Made by a program: the position numbers and the translations under genes. Below are positions 24,747 through 31,535 of a stretch of 31,535 nucleotides of DNA, piece after piece. The stretch spans positions 1 through 31,535 of the forward strand of contig OMQS01000064.1 of the NCBI GenBank assembly GCA_900313295.1, in the 5' to 3' direction. The DNA is from an uncultured Eubacteriales bacterium (GTDB lineage Bacteria > Bacillota > Clostridia > Oscillospirales > Oscillospiraceae). The notes under the pieces are model-generated. The model ran no database searches and had not been told where the DNA came from. It saw nothing but the letters and a program-made list of their open reading frames with translations. How positions within the stretch are numbered: position 1 is the stretch's first letter; every line of letters begins with the position of its first letter.

Positions 24747-25341
24747 AGAAACGCAAATAAATCGTTTCCTGCTCCCGCTCCGGAAGTGCCCGTATCGCTT
24801 CTCGGAGCGCAATTTTTTCCACCAGCGCCTCCTCCGGTGCCTCCGTTCCCAGCGTCGACTCCAGTGTCAGCCCCTCTGCCGTTTCCTGCTGCAGCGATTC
24901 CGGTGCGGCGGTGGCCAGTTCCGCCGTGGCGATCTCCTCCGTGCTCCATCCCGTTTCCGCAGCGATCTCGGACAGCCTCGGCTCCCTCCCCAGTGCCGTC
25001 CGCAACCGCTGGCGTGCCGACCAGATGCTCTGCCCCCTTTCCCGCAGGCTGCGCCCCACCTTCACAGGGCCGTCATCTCGTAAGAACCTCCGTATTTCTC
25101 CGGCGATCTTTGGCACCGCATAAGTAGAAAATTGCGTTCCGTATGTAACGTCAAATCCCTTTACAGCCTTTATAAATCCAATACATCCAAGCTGATAAAG
25201 ATCCTCCGGATCCGCCCCGCAGCCGTAATACCGTCGCACGACAGCCCAGATCAGTCCACTGTTCTCCTCCAGCATTTTTCCGCAGGCATCGCTGTCCCCC
25301 GACTGCGCCTGATCAAGCAACGCCAGCCTGTCCTCGCTCAT
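24634..25341 (-). CDS. sigF: sporulation sigma factor SigF
   Basis: Forespore-specific early sigma factor, third gene of the spoIIA operon. In the 235-residue protein region 2 shows DLYQLGCIGFIKAVKGFD and YGTQFSTYAVPKIAGEIRRF, region 3 begins with LGREPRLSEIA, and region 4 has LPEREQETIYLRFFK with the helix-turn-helix TQEQAARILGVSQVQVSRLE. The start overlaps the spoIIAB stop by four bases (ATGA). Its last 113 bases overlap, tail to tail, the end of the TIGR03915-like gene. Confidence 0.96.
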   Translation of the reverse strand: MSEDRLALLDQAQSGDSDACGKMLEENSGLIWAVVRRYYGCGADPEDLYQLGCIGFIKAVKGFDVTYGTQFSTYAVPKIAGEIRRFLRDDGPVKVGRSLRERGQSIWSARQRLRTALGREPRLSEIAAETGWSTEEIATAELATAAPESLQQETAEGLTLESTLGTEAPEEALVEKIALREAIRALPEREQETIYLRFFKCMTQEQAARILGVSQVQVSRLERKGVTHLREMLRE

Positions 25342-25781
25342 TTTCGCTCTCCCAGCCGTGTAGAAATGCGCTTGCGCATGGTCACCGTCGTGCCCTTCTG
25401 CGGCGTCGATCGCACCCGCAGGGTGTCCATAAAGCTCTCCATGATCGTGAATCCCATGCCGCTGCGCTCGTCATTTCCCGTGGTAAACATAGGCCGTCGC
25501 GCCTGCTCCACGTCGGCAATACCCACGCCCCAGTCCCTGACCACGATCTCCAGAATATTGCCCTCCTTGACCCGCAGCTTCATAACCACTCTCCCGAACC
25601 CCTCCGGATACCCATGTACGATGGCGTTGGTCACTGCCTCGCTCACGGCGGTCTTTATGTCCCCCAGCTCCTCCAGCGTGGGGTCGAGCTGCATGGCAAA
25701 CCCCGCTGCTGCCACGCGGGCGAACGCCTCGTTGCTGCTGCGGCTGGGAAATTCCAGCACCACCTGATTTTCGCTTTTCAT
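25338..25781 (-). CDS. spoIIAB: anti-sigma F factor/protein kinase SpoIIAB
   Basis: SpoIIAB holds SigF inactive and phosphorylates SpoIIAA. The 147-residue GHKL-type ATPase has the N box in EAVTNAIVHGYPE, the G1 box DWGVGIAD and the G2 region ERSGMGFTIMESFMD. It overlaps spoIIAA and sigF by four bases on each side, so all three are co-translated in fixed ratio, as expected for a partner-switching module. Confidence 0.97.
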   Translation of the reverse strand: MKSENQVVLEFPSRSSNEAFARVAAAGFAMQLDPTLEELGDIKTAVSEAVTNAIVHGYPEGFGRVVMKLRVKEGNILEIVVRDWGVGIADVEQARRPMFTTGNDERSGMGFTIMESFMDTLRVRSTPQKGTTVTMRKRISTRLGERK

Positions 25782-26098
25782 GTCACATCCTCCATTCCGA
25801 TCATTTTCTGGATTCCGGCGGCCGCAAACACTTTTTTCACCTGCACCGGCGAGTTGGCTATGCGCATTTTTCCGCCCAGCTGCTTCATCTGCTGCAGCGT
25901 GTGCAGCGCCACGGCAATGCCGGAGCTGTCCATAAACGTCACGCCGGAAAAGTCCAACACCACCTCCAGCGGCAGCGCCAGCTCGATCTCCTGCGCAATA
26001 CGCTGCATGAGCGGGCGGGCTGCATGATGATCCAGCTCCCCGCTCAGCCGCAGCGTCAGCTTCCGATCCAAACTCTCTGCTTTCACTTGCATTTTCAT
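25778..26098 (-). CDS. spoIIAA: anti-anti-sigma F factor SpoIIAA
   Basis: STAS-domain protein that releases SigF by binding SpoIIAB. With the start at 26098 it has 106 residues and the phosphorylation site FMDSSGIAV places Ser58 exactly as in Bacillus subtilis SpoIIAA, which supports this start over the longer frame to 26119 that runs into the upstream hairpin. LRLSGELDHHAARPL and VLDFSGVTFMDSSG are STAS signatures. The ribosome site (AGGA, 26107-26104) is modest. Confidence 0.94.
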   Translation of the reverse strand: MKMQVKAESLDRKLTLRLSGELDHHAARPLMQRIAQEIELALPLEVVLDFSGVTFMDSSGIAVALHTLQQMKQLGGKMRIANSPVQVKKVFAAAGIQKMIGMEDVT

Positions 26099-26108
26099 CA
26101 CATCCTGT

Positions 26109-26143
26109 AAAAAAATCACCGCAGGCTTTTGCCTACGGTGATT
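26109..26143 (-). terminator. valS terminator
   Basis: Read on the minus strand, arms 26143-26131 and 26126-26114 pair over 13 bases with one C-A mismatch around an AAAA loop, then seven T (26115-26109). It lies 55 bases past the valS stop and only 10 bases before the spoIIAA start. Confidence 0.85.
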
Positions 26144-26174
26144 ATATATTTATTTATATGATTTTTATGTCGAA
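26141..26174 (-). promoter_or_regulatory. candidate spoIIA promoter with Spo0A box
   Basis: A perfect TATAAT occupies 26146-26141 on the minus strand. TGTCGAA (26168-26174, plus strand), the Spo0A box, lies 21 bases from that -10; TTCGAC within it is 22 bases from the -10, a spacing like Spo0A-activated sigma-A promoters such as B. subtilis spoIIG. A sigma-H-type -35 (AGGAATA, 26186-26180 minus) is an alternative. The -10 shares its last three bases with the valS terminator stem. Confidence 0.5.
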
Positions 26175-26197
26175 AAACGTCGTATTCCTTGAAAAAA

Positions 26198-28831
26198 TCA
26201 GCCTTTCATGGCCGCAGCGGATTCGTCCAGCTTGGCAATGAGCGCCCGCGCTTTCTCCGCCTTTTCCCGCTCGGCGTTTACCACCGCCTCGGGCGCCTTG
26301 GAAACGAACTTCTCGTTGCTGAGCTTCTGCTCGATGCGCGCCAGATTCTCCGCAGCCTTCTCCCGCTCCTTGGCAATCCGCTCCAGCTCCTTCTCCAGAT
26401 CCACAAGCTCCGCCAACGGCAGATACACGTTAGCACCGTGGGTTACCACAGTCACAAGCCCCGTAAGATCCGTCGGCGCAGCGTCTGCCACGGTAATCTC
26501 GCTGGCATACGCCATACGCTTGATGAAGTGCTCACCCAGGCGATAAACCTCGGCATGGTCGGACACGATGATCATCTGTGCCTTCTTGCTCGGCGGCACA
26601 TTCATCTCCGCCCGACGGGCGCGAACGGCGGAAATGGCGTCCTTCACCGCCTCCATAGCCTGCTCCTCGGCGCGGAAATCAAACTCCGGCCGATACACGG
26701 GCCACTGCGCGCGGATCAGATAGTCCCCCTCGTGAGGCAGCGCCTGCCAGATCTCCTCCGTGATGAACGGCATGAAGGGATGCAGCAGCTCCAGAATGCG
26801 CTGCAGCACATAGCACAGCACGTTCTCTGCCGCCAGCTTAGCCTGTTCATCCTCGCCGTTCATGCGGGTCTTGGTCAGCTCGATATACCAGTCGCAGTAG
26901 GTATCCCAGATAAAGTCGTAGATCTTGGCGGAGGCCACGCCCAGCTCAAAGGCGTCCATGTTGTCCGTAACCTCGCGGATGAGGGTGTTGAGCTTGCTGA
27001 GGATCCACTTGTCCTCCAGCTCCAGCTTCTCCGGCAGCTCCACCTTGTCGATGGTGAGGTTCATCATCACGAAGCGGGACGCATTCCAGATCTTGTTGGC
27101 AAAGTTGCGCATAGCCTCGCACTTTTCCACATAGAACCGCATGTCGTTGCCGGGGCTGTTGCCGGTGATGAGGTTAAAGCGCAAGGCGTCGGCGCCGTAC
27201 TGCTCCGCCATCTCCAGCGGGTCGATGCCGTTGCCGAGGGACTTGGACATCTTGCGTCCCTTGTCGTCCCGCACGAGGCCGTGAATGAACACCGTCTTAA
27301 ACGGCTCCTTCTTCATCTGTTCCATGCCGGAGAATATCATGCGAGCCACCCAGAAGAAGATGATGTCATAGCCGGTGACCATCACAGAGGTGGGATACCA
27401 GTATTTCAAGTCCGCGGCCTCGGTGTCAGGCCAGCCCATGGTGGAAAACGGCCACAGAGCGGAGCTGAACCAGGTGTCCAGCACGTCTTCGTCCCGCGTC
27501 AGATGGACGCTGCCGCACTTTTCGCACTTGGTGGGATCCTGACGGCTCACATTGATGTGCCCGCAGTCGTCGCAGTACCATGCGGGGATCTGATGCCCCC
27601 ACCAAAGCTGGCGGGAAATGCACCAGTCGTGGACATTTTCCATCCAGTTGATATAGGTCTTGGTAAAGCGCTCCGGCACGAACTTGATGGTGCCGTCCTC
27701 CACCACGCGAATGGCCTCCTTGGCCAGCGGTGCCATCTTCACGAACCACTGAGCGGAGATCAGCGGCTCCACATCGTTGTGGCAGCGGTAGCAGGTGCCC
27801 ACATTGTGGGAGTAAGGCTCCGTCTTCACCAGATAGCCCTGCTCCTCCAGATCCTTCACAATGGCCTTGCGGCATTCGTAGCGATCCATGCCGTTATACT
27901 TGCCGCCGTTTTCGTTGATGGTGCCGTCGTCGGCGATGACGCGGATCACCTCCAGATTGTGCCGCAGACCCACCTCAAAGTCGTTGGGGTCGTGGGCAGG
28001 GGTCATCTTCACCGCGCCGGTGCCGAAGCCGATCTCGCAGTATTCGTCGCCCACAATAGGGATCTCTCGGTTCATAATGGGCAGGATGCAGGTCTTGCCG
28101 ATGAGGTGCTTGAACTTCTCGTCCTCCGGATTCACCGCCACGCCCGTGTCGCCCATCATGGTCTCCGGTCGTGTGGTGGCCACAACGATGTCACCGCTGC
28201 CGTCAGCCAGCGGATAGCGGATATACCACAGATTTCCGGGCTTATCCGTGTACTCCACCTCAGCGTCGGACAGTGCCGTCAGGCAGTGGGGGCACCAGTT
28301 GATGATGCGGCTGCCCTTGTAAATAAGCCCCTTGTCATACAGCTCGCAGAACGTCTCCCGCACGGCCTTGGAGCAGCCCTCGTCCATGGTGAAGCGGCTG
28401 CGGTCCCAGTCGCAGGAGGCGCCCATCTTCATCTGCTGCTGCACGATACGGTTGCCGTACTTTTCCTTCCAGTCCCACACACGCTCCAGGAACTTCTCCC
28501 GTCCCAGATCATGGCGGGTCAGTCCCTCCTCTTTGCGCAGGTTCTCCTCCACCTTGATCTGGGTGGCAATGCCCGCGTGATCCGTGCCGGGCAGCCACAG
28601 CGCCTCGTAGCCCTGCATCCGCTTAAAGCGGGTGAGGATGTCCTGCAAGGTGGAATCCATAGCGTGTCCCATGTGCAGCTGGCCGGTCACGTTGGGAGGC
28701 GGCATAACGATGGAAAACGGCTTCTTGTCGGGATTCGGCTCCGCCTTGAAGCAGCCGCCGTCCATCCACATTTTGTAGATCCTCGGCTCCACATCTCTGG
28801 GGTCATAGACCTTTGGCAGTTCTCTTCTCAT
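26198..28831 (-). CDS. valS: valyl-tRNA synthetase
   Basis: Class I synthetase charging tRNA-Val, with an editing domain that removes misactivated threonine. The 877-residue protein has the HIGH motif as HMGH in [12 protein letters not shown] (near residue 48), KMSKS in [11 protein letters not shown], zinc-like pairs CPHC/CRCH and CDDC/CEKC, and a C-terminal coiled coil (about 815-877), typical for ValRS. The start at 28831 is chosen because AAGGAGAG is 8 bases upstream; the frame stays open to 29059 but that part is the T-box leader. Expression is set by that leader. Confidence 0.96.
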   Translation of the reverse strand: MRRELPKVYDPRDVEPRIYKMWMDGGCFKAEPNPDKKPFSIVMPPPNVTGQLHMGHAMDSTLQDILTRFKRMQGYEALWLPGTDHAGIATQIKVEENLRKEEGLTRHDLGREKFLERVWDWKEKYGNRIVQQQMKMGASCDWDRSRFTMDEGCSKAVRETFCELYDKGLIYKGSRIINWCPHCLTALSDAEVEYTDKPGNLWYIRYPLADGSGDIVVATTRPETMMGDTGVAVNPEDEKFKHLIGKTCILPIMNREIPIVGDEYCEIGFGTGAVKMTPAHDPNDFEVGLRHNLEVIRVIADDGTINENGGKYNGMDRYECRKAIVKDLEEQGYLVKTEPYSHNVGTCYRCHNDVEPLISAQWFVKMAPLAKEAIRVVEDGTIKFVPERFTKTYINWMENVHDWCISRQLWWGHQIPAWYCDDCGHINVSRQDPTKCEKCGSVHLTRDEDVLDTWFSSALWPFSTMGWPDTEAADLKYWYPTSVMVTGYDIIFFWVARMIFSGMEQMKKEPFKTVFIHGLVRDDKGRKMSKSLGNGIDPLEMAEQYGADALRFNLITGNSPGNDMRFYVEKCEAMRNFANKIWNASRFVMMNLTIDKVELPEKLELEDKWILSKLNTLIREVTDNMDAFELGVASAKIYDFIWDTYCDWYIELTKTRMNGEDEQAKLAAENVLCYVLQRILELLHPFMPFITEEIWQALPHEGDYLIRAQWPVYRPEFDFRAEEQAMEAVKDAISAVRARRAEMNVPPSKKAQMIIVSDHAEVYRLGEHFIKRMAYASEITVADAAPTDLTGLVTVVTHGANVYLPLAELVDLEKELERIAKEREKAAENLARIEQKLSNEKFVSKAPEAVVNAEREKAEKARALIAKLDESAAAMKG

Positions 28832-28866
28832 GGTAAAAACTCTCCTTTTCCGGTATTCGGCAAAAC

Positions 28867-29118
28867 AAAAAAGCTCGCTCCGTCTTGCCGTGCAGCAAAA
28901 CAGGGCGAACCATAAAGTACAGTCCGTGGTACCACCTGTGTTCGGAGGAGGCTCCTCCGCACTCGAAGACCCGTAACGGGGGCTGGCCGCTGCCGCTTGC
29001 TCGCGCTGGGCGGCAGAACTCCAGAGCGACTTCCTCCCCACCGTCACGGAAGCTCGCACCGGCCGCTTCCTCTCTGGGCATCCCGTGTGGGAGTACTGCT
29101 CTCCTTCATCGTCTTTTG
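28867..29118 (-). promoter_or_regulatory. valine T-box leader (riboswitch) of valS
   Basis: Stem I base: AGAGC/GCTCT (29102-29098 with 29027-29023) and CTCCC/GGGAG (29093-29089 with 29038-29034) flank an internal loop AGTA (29097-29094) opposite GAA-GTC (29033-29028): the loop-E motif with specifier GUC, a valine codon. Distal elements AGAGAGG and GGTGCGAGC follow. The T-box sequence GGTGGTACCACGG is at 28936-28924. The terminator stem (28910-28895 with 28888-28873, one mismatch) ends in six T (28872-28867). Uncharged tRNA-Val would stabilise the antiterminator and allow valS transcription. Confidence 0.95.
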
Positions 29119-29130
29119 CAATATAGCGGT

Positions 29131-29159
29131 ATTTTACTGTATCTTTCGCCGGAAGTCAA
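29131..29159 (-). promoter_or_regulatory. promoter of valS and its T-box
   Basis: On the minus strand TTGACT (29159-29154), 17 bases and TAAAAT (29136-29131); transcription would start near 29124, just ahead of Stem I. Confidence 0.85.
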
Positions 29160-29489
29160 GAGAAATTCGCCTCTTCTCCCCGCCGCCTCTCCTCTGCTTC
29201 CTTCCCTTTATTGTCCAAACTGCGTTTTTTATACCGCTTTTCTCCCGTTTCCCACAGCGCCTCTTTTCCGCGCCCTCCATTTTTGCAGGATTCCCTTCAT
29301 ACAGTTGCAAAATTATGAAGGAATTGTCGCAAATTGTTTTTTCGTATATTTGCAATAATATACCGTTATTTTTGCCAAATTCCAGCCGTATTTTCAAAAT
29401 TAAAAAATCAATTCAGAAATTATCTGCTGCTATTTCTTTTTCACGAAAATTCTTTGTAATAAAAAAAATAAAAAAGTCCTAATTATAAC
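29160..29489. other. gene-free AT-rich spacer
   Basis: About 330 bases between the divergent valS and TAXI promoters. It is pyrimidine-rich on the plus strand up to 29290 and AT-rich after. GCAAAT...ATTTGC half-sites occur around 29331-29356, with several TTGCAA words, but no hairpin, known operator or convincing reading frame was found. Confidence 0.6.
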
Positions 29490-29518
29490 TTGCAAAGCGC
29501 CGAAAAGTACGGTACAAT
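29490..29518 (+). promoter_or_regulatory. promoter of the TAXI transporter operon
   Basis: TTGCAA (29490-29495), 17 bases and TACAAT (29513-29518), about 60 bases ahead of the start codon. Confidence 0.7.
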
Positions 29519-29578
29519 AACTACATCGTGATCCGCTGCGGCGGAAATGAGGATACATTAAAATAAGGGAGAGTTATT

Positions 29579-30577
29579 ATGAAAAAGTATTTTGCTCTGC
29601 TTCTGGCTCTTGTCATGTCCCTGAGCCTGTTTGCCTGCGGCAAGAAGGAAGACGGCGGCACCGCCTCCTTCGAGCACACCGACACCACCACCGTGGCTGT
29701 GGGTGCTGTCGTTCTGGCTCGTGACGACGTGTCCGCGGACGACGTGTATAAGTTCGTCGCCGATATGTTCGACAATGCCTCCAGCCTGACCAGCAGCCAC
29801 GCCAAGTACGGCGAGCTGAACGTCGAGTTCGGCGCCTCCATCACCTCCGTTCCCTATCATCCCGGCGCTGCCAAGTACTTCGCCGAGAAGGGCTATGATG
29901 TCGCCGTCAAATCCGGCGCCGGCACCGGTGAGTCCCGCAAGCTCCGCTTCGTCACCGGCGGCGAGTCCGGTACATACTTCGCATTCGGTAGCGTTCTGGC
30001 GCAGCACGCCACCAACAACGCCGGCGTCAACATCGTGGGTCTTGTGGGCAACGGCTCCAAGTCCAACGTGGAAGAGCTGGAAGTGGGCAATGCCGATCTG
30101 GCCTTCTGTCAGTCCGACGTCATGGCCTATGCCTACAACGGCACCAACCTGTTTGACACCAAGATCGACGGCTTCTCCACCGTGGCCGCCCTCTACATGG
30201 AGCAGGTGCAGATCGTCACCGTGGATCCCGACATCAAGACCGTTGCCGACCTGAAGGGTAAGAACGTGTCTATCGGTGCCGCCGGCTCCGGCGTGTACTT
30301 CAATGCCATCGACGTGCTGGGTGCCTACGGCCTCACCGAGAATGACATCAAGCCCACCTACCAGTCCTTCGGCGACAGCGCCAATGCTCTGAAGGACGGC
30401 AAGATCGACGCTGCCTTCATCGTGGCCGGCGCCCCCACCACCGCCATCACCGACTTGGCCACCACCAAGGACGTGGGTCTGGTTTCCCTGGACGACGACC
30501 ACATCGCCAAGCTGCTGGAGACCTCCGACTACTACACCAAGACCGTTATTGCCAAGGACGTATATTTTAACAAGTAA
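29579..30577 (+). CDS. TAXI-family TRAP transporter substrate-binding lipoprotein, apparently circularly permuted
   Basis: A 332-residue secreted lipoprotein: signal helix 1-19 with lipobox LFAC and Cys20. Residues 120-332 carry the TAXI core in normal order: LRFVTGGESGTYFAFG, VGLVGNGSKSNVEELEVG, LAFCQSDVMAYAYNGT, VADLKGKNVSIGAAGSGVYF and GAPTTAITDLAT, ending at YYTKTVIAKDVY. In ordinary TAXI proteins that last sequence is followed by a C-terminal segment beginning TVAVKA-type and ending in LHPGA-type motifs. Here that segment (TTTVAVGAVVLARDDVS to VPYHPGAAKYFAEKG) instead lies at residues 36-105, before the core. The substrate is unknown. Codon use is strongly biased to C-ending codons, suggesting high expression. 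GGGAG precedes the ATG. Confidence 0.88.
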   Translation: MKKYFALLLALVMSLSLFACGKKEDGGTASFEHTDTTTVAVGAVVLARDDVSADDVYKFVADMFDNASSLTSSHAKYGELNVEFGASITSVPYHPGAAKYFAEKGYDVAVKSGAGTGESRKLRFVTGGESGTYFAFGSVLAQHATNNAGVNIVGLVGNGSKSNVEELEVGNADLAFCQSDVMAYAYNGTNLFDTKIDGFSTVAALYMEQVQIVTVDPDIKTVADLKGKNVSIGAAGSGVYFNAIDVLGAYGLTENDIKPTYQSFGDSANALKDGKIDAAFIVAGAPTTAITDLATTKDVGLVSLDDDHIAKLLETSDYYTKTVIAKDVYFNK

Positions 30578-30623
30578 TTTGTGCGTTTCCCCTCAATATT
30601 AACGCAGTAATACATTAAGCAAG

Positions 30624-30650
30624 ACTACGGCGGAGCTTTTCCGCCGTAGT
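30624..30650 (+). other. intercistronic hairpin between binding protein and permease
   Basis: ACTACGGCGG (30624-30633) and CCGCCGTAGT (30641-30650) pair perfectly around a 7-base loop, followed by TCTCGCTGTC, so there is no good T-tract. It may protect the upstream mRNA or terminate partly, giving more binding protein than permease. Confidence 0.6.
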
Positions 30651-30699
30651 TCTCGCTGTCTATTACCGAGAACAATCAAATCAAAGGAGGACCATCCCC

Positions 30700-31535
30700 T
30701 TGAGCGACATCAACAAAAAGGTCAATTCCGCCCCTGCGGTGGATACCGCTCCCGCCGCCGACACCGGCGACGATATGGCGGCCGATCTGGACGCAGTCAT
30801 GCGCAAGTATGACCGTGAGTCTGCCACCCGCATCTGGGAGGGCACACCCAAGATCATCATCACGGCCATCATGGCCATCTTCTCCCTGTATTGTCTGTAT
30901 ATGACCCTGTTTTCCACTGCGCTGCCCGAGGTGCGGCTGACCCTGTTCGTGGGCTGCATCATCATTCTGGGCTTCCTGACCTACCCCGTCAAAAAAGGCC
31001 ACGTCCATGTCAACAGCATGCCGTGGTACGACATCGTGCTCATGGTGGTAGGCTCGGCGTCCTTCTTCTACTTTGCCGCCAATGCCCTGCCCCTCATCAA
31101 GCTGGCCACCCGCATCGAGACCATCCATGTGGTCATAGGCGTCATCGGCATACTGGTGCTCGTGGAGCTGTGCCGCCGCTGCGTGGGTATCCCCATCCTG
31201 TGCGTCGTGGGCGTCCTGCTGGTCTACACCTTCTATAACCAGTTCAGCTTCAACCCCAGCTTCTATAATGCTCTGAAGAACATTGTCTATAAGCTGTTCT
31301 ACACCACCTCCGGCGTCATCGGCACGCCCATCAATGTCTGCTTCACCTACATCGTTCTGTTCATCATCTTCGGCGCATTTCTGGAGCGCACCGGCATCGC
31401 CAACTTCTTCATTGACTTTGCCAACCGTCTGGCCGGCTGGTCCAGCGGCGGCCCCGCCAAAGTAGCCGTCATCTCCTCCGCCCTGTGCGGCATGGTGTCC
31501 GGCTCCTCCGTGGGCAACACCGTCACCACCGGCTC
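30700..31535 (+). CDS. TRAP transporter membrane subunit, fused type (3' end missing)
   Basis: The start is TTG at 30700, with AAAGGAGG (30683-30690) 9 bases upstream; no ATG lies near. The first 278 residues are in the window: a cytoplasmic Ala/Asp-rich N-terminus of about 50 residues, then several hydrophobic helices and the DctM-like KVAVISSALCGMVSGSSVGN near the end. This is the fused small-plus-large permease that pairs with TAXI binding proteins and takes up organic acids using a sodium or proton gradient. The 122-base gap to the binding protein contains the hairpin at 30624. Confidence 0.88.
   Translation, partial: MSDINKKVNSAPAVDTAPAADTGDDMAADLDAVMRKYDRESATRIWEGTPKIIITAIMAIFSLYCLYMTLFSTALPEVRLTLFVGCIIILGFLTYPVKKGHVHVNSMPWYDIVLMVVGSASFFYFAANALPLIKLATRIETIHVVIGVIGILVLVELCRRCVGIPILCVVGVLLVYTFYNQFSFNPSFYNALKNIVYKLFYTTSGVIGTPINVCFTYIVLFIIFGAFLERTGIANFFIDFANRLAGWSSGGPAKVAVISSALCGMVSGSSVGNTVTTG

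Noticed and set aside
26189..28915. A 908-codon open frame on the plus strand
   Set aside because: It is exactly antisense to valS, is His/Leu-rich with no recognisable domain, and reflects the GC-rich third positions of valS.
28832..29059. N-terminal extension of valS
   Set aside because: The open frame lies over the T-box and its terminator; the ATG at 28831 has the proper ribosome site and matches the family N-terminus.

Overview
The window reads as a chromosomal segment of a spore-forming, gut-type Clostridia, probably Oscillospirales/Oscillospiraceae. The grounds are a moderately high GC content, Gram-positive Shine-Dalgarno sites (AGGAGG), a spoIIAA-spoIIAB-sigF operon, a SpoIIM-like gene next to xerD, a valine T-box in front of valS, LexA boxes of the GAAC-N4-GTTC type, a split transketolase and a butyrate-type phosphotransacylase. 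No rRNA, tRNA, CRISPR array, IS element or prophage was seen. The species cannot be named from this sequence.

Layout. 1-2999 (+): queuosine genes queA (5' cut) and tgt, then yajC with its own promoter and a small TIGR04086-like membrane protein. 3334-4860 (+): SpoIIM-like protein and XerD, closed by a perfect palindromic terminator shared with the convergent split transketolase (4928-6668, -). 6791-7807 (-): a second Xer-type tyrosine recombinase with a strong promoter and three copies of a 13-bp element in its control region. 7977-8325: mostly non-coding, with an orphan terminator. 8326-9228 (-): Ptb-like enzyme; 9388-9573 (+): a 61-residue membrane protein transcribed divergently from it. 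9753-16142 (-): proteostasis block tig-clpP-clpX-lon-ysxC. 16234-22326 (-): pcrA-rbgA-rnhB-yraN-dipeptidase-metallophosphoesterase.

22327-24746 (+): a promoter whose spacer carries a LexA box, with two more boxes around it, drives a 37-residue membrane microprotein and the paired radical-SAM/TIGR03915-like putative DNA-repair genes. The last of these overlaps the 3' end of sigF tail to tail. 24634-26098 (-): the spoIIA operon. Its probable promoter, with a Spo0A box, is interleaved with the valS terminator. 26198-29124 (-): valS with a complete T-box leader in which the specifier codon GUC can be read. 29579-31535 (+): a TAXI-type TRAP transporter, substrate-binding lipoprotein plus membrane subunit (3' cut).

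Most striking points: (1) the TAXI binding protein appears circularly permuted, with the normally C-terminal segment directly after the lipoprotein signal and the chain ending where that segment should start; (2) the triple-LexA-box cassette with its microprotein; (3) the interlocked valS terminator and spoIIA promoter; (4) the repeated palindromic element controlling the second recombinase. All functional statements are homology judgements made by eye; no database search was run.
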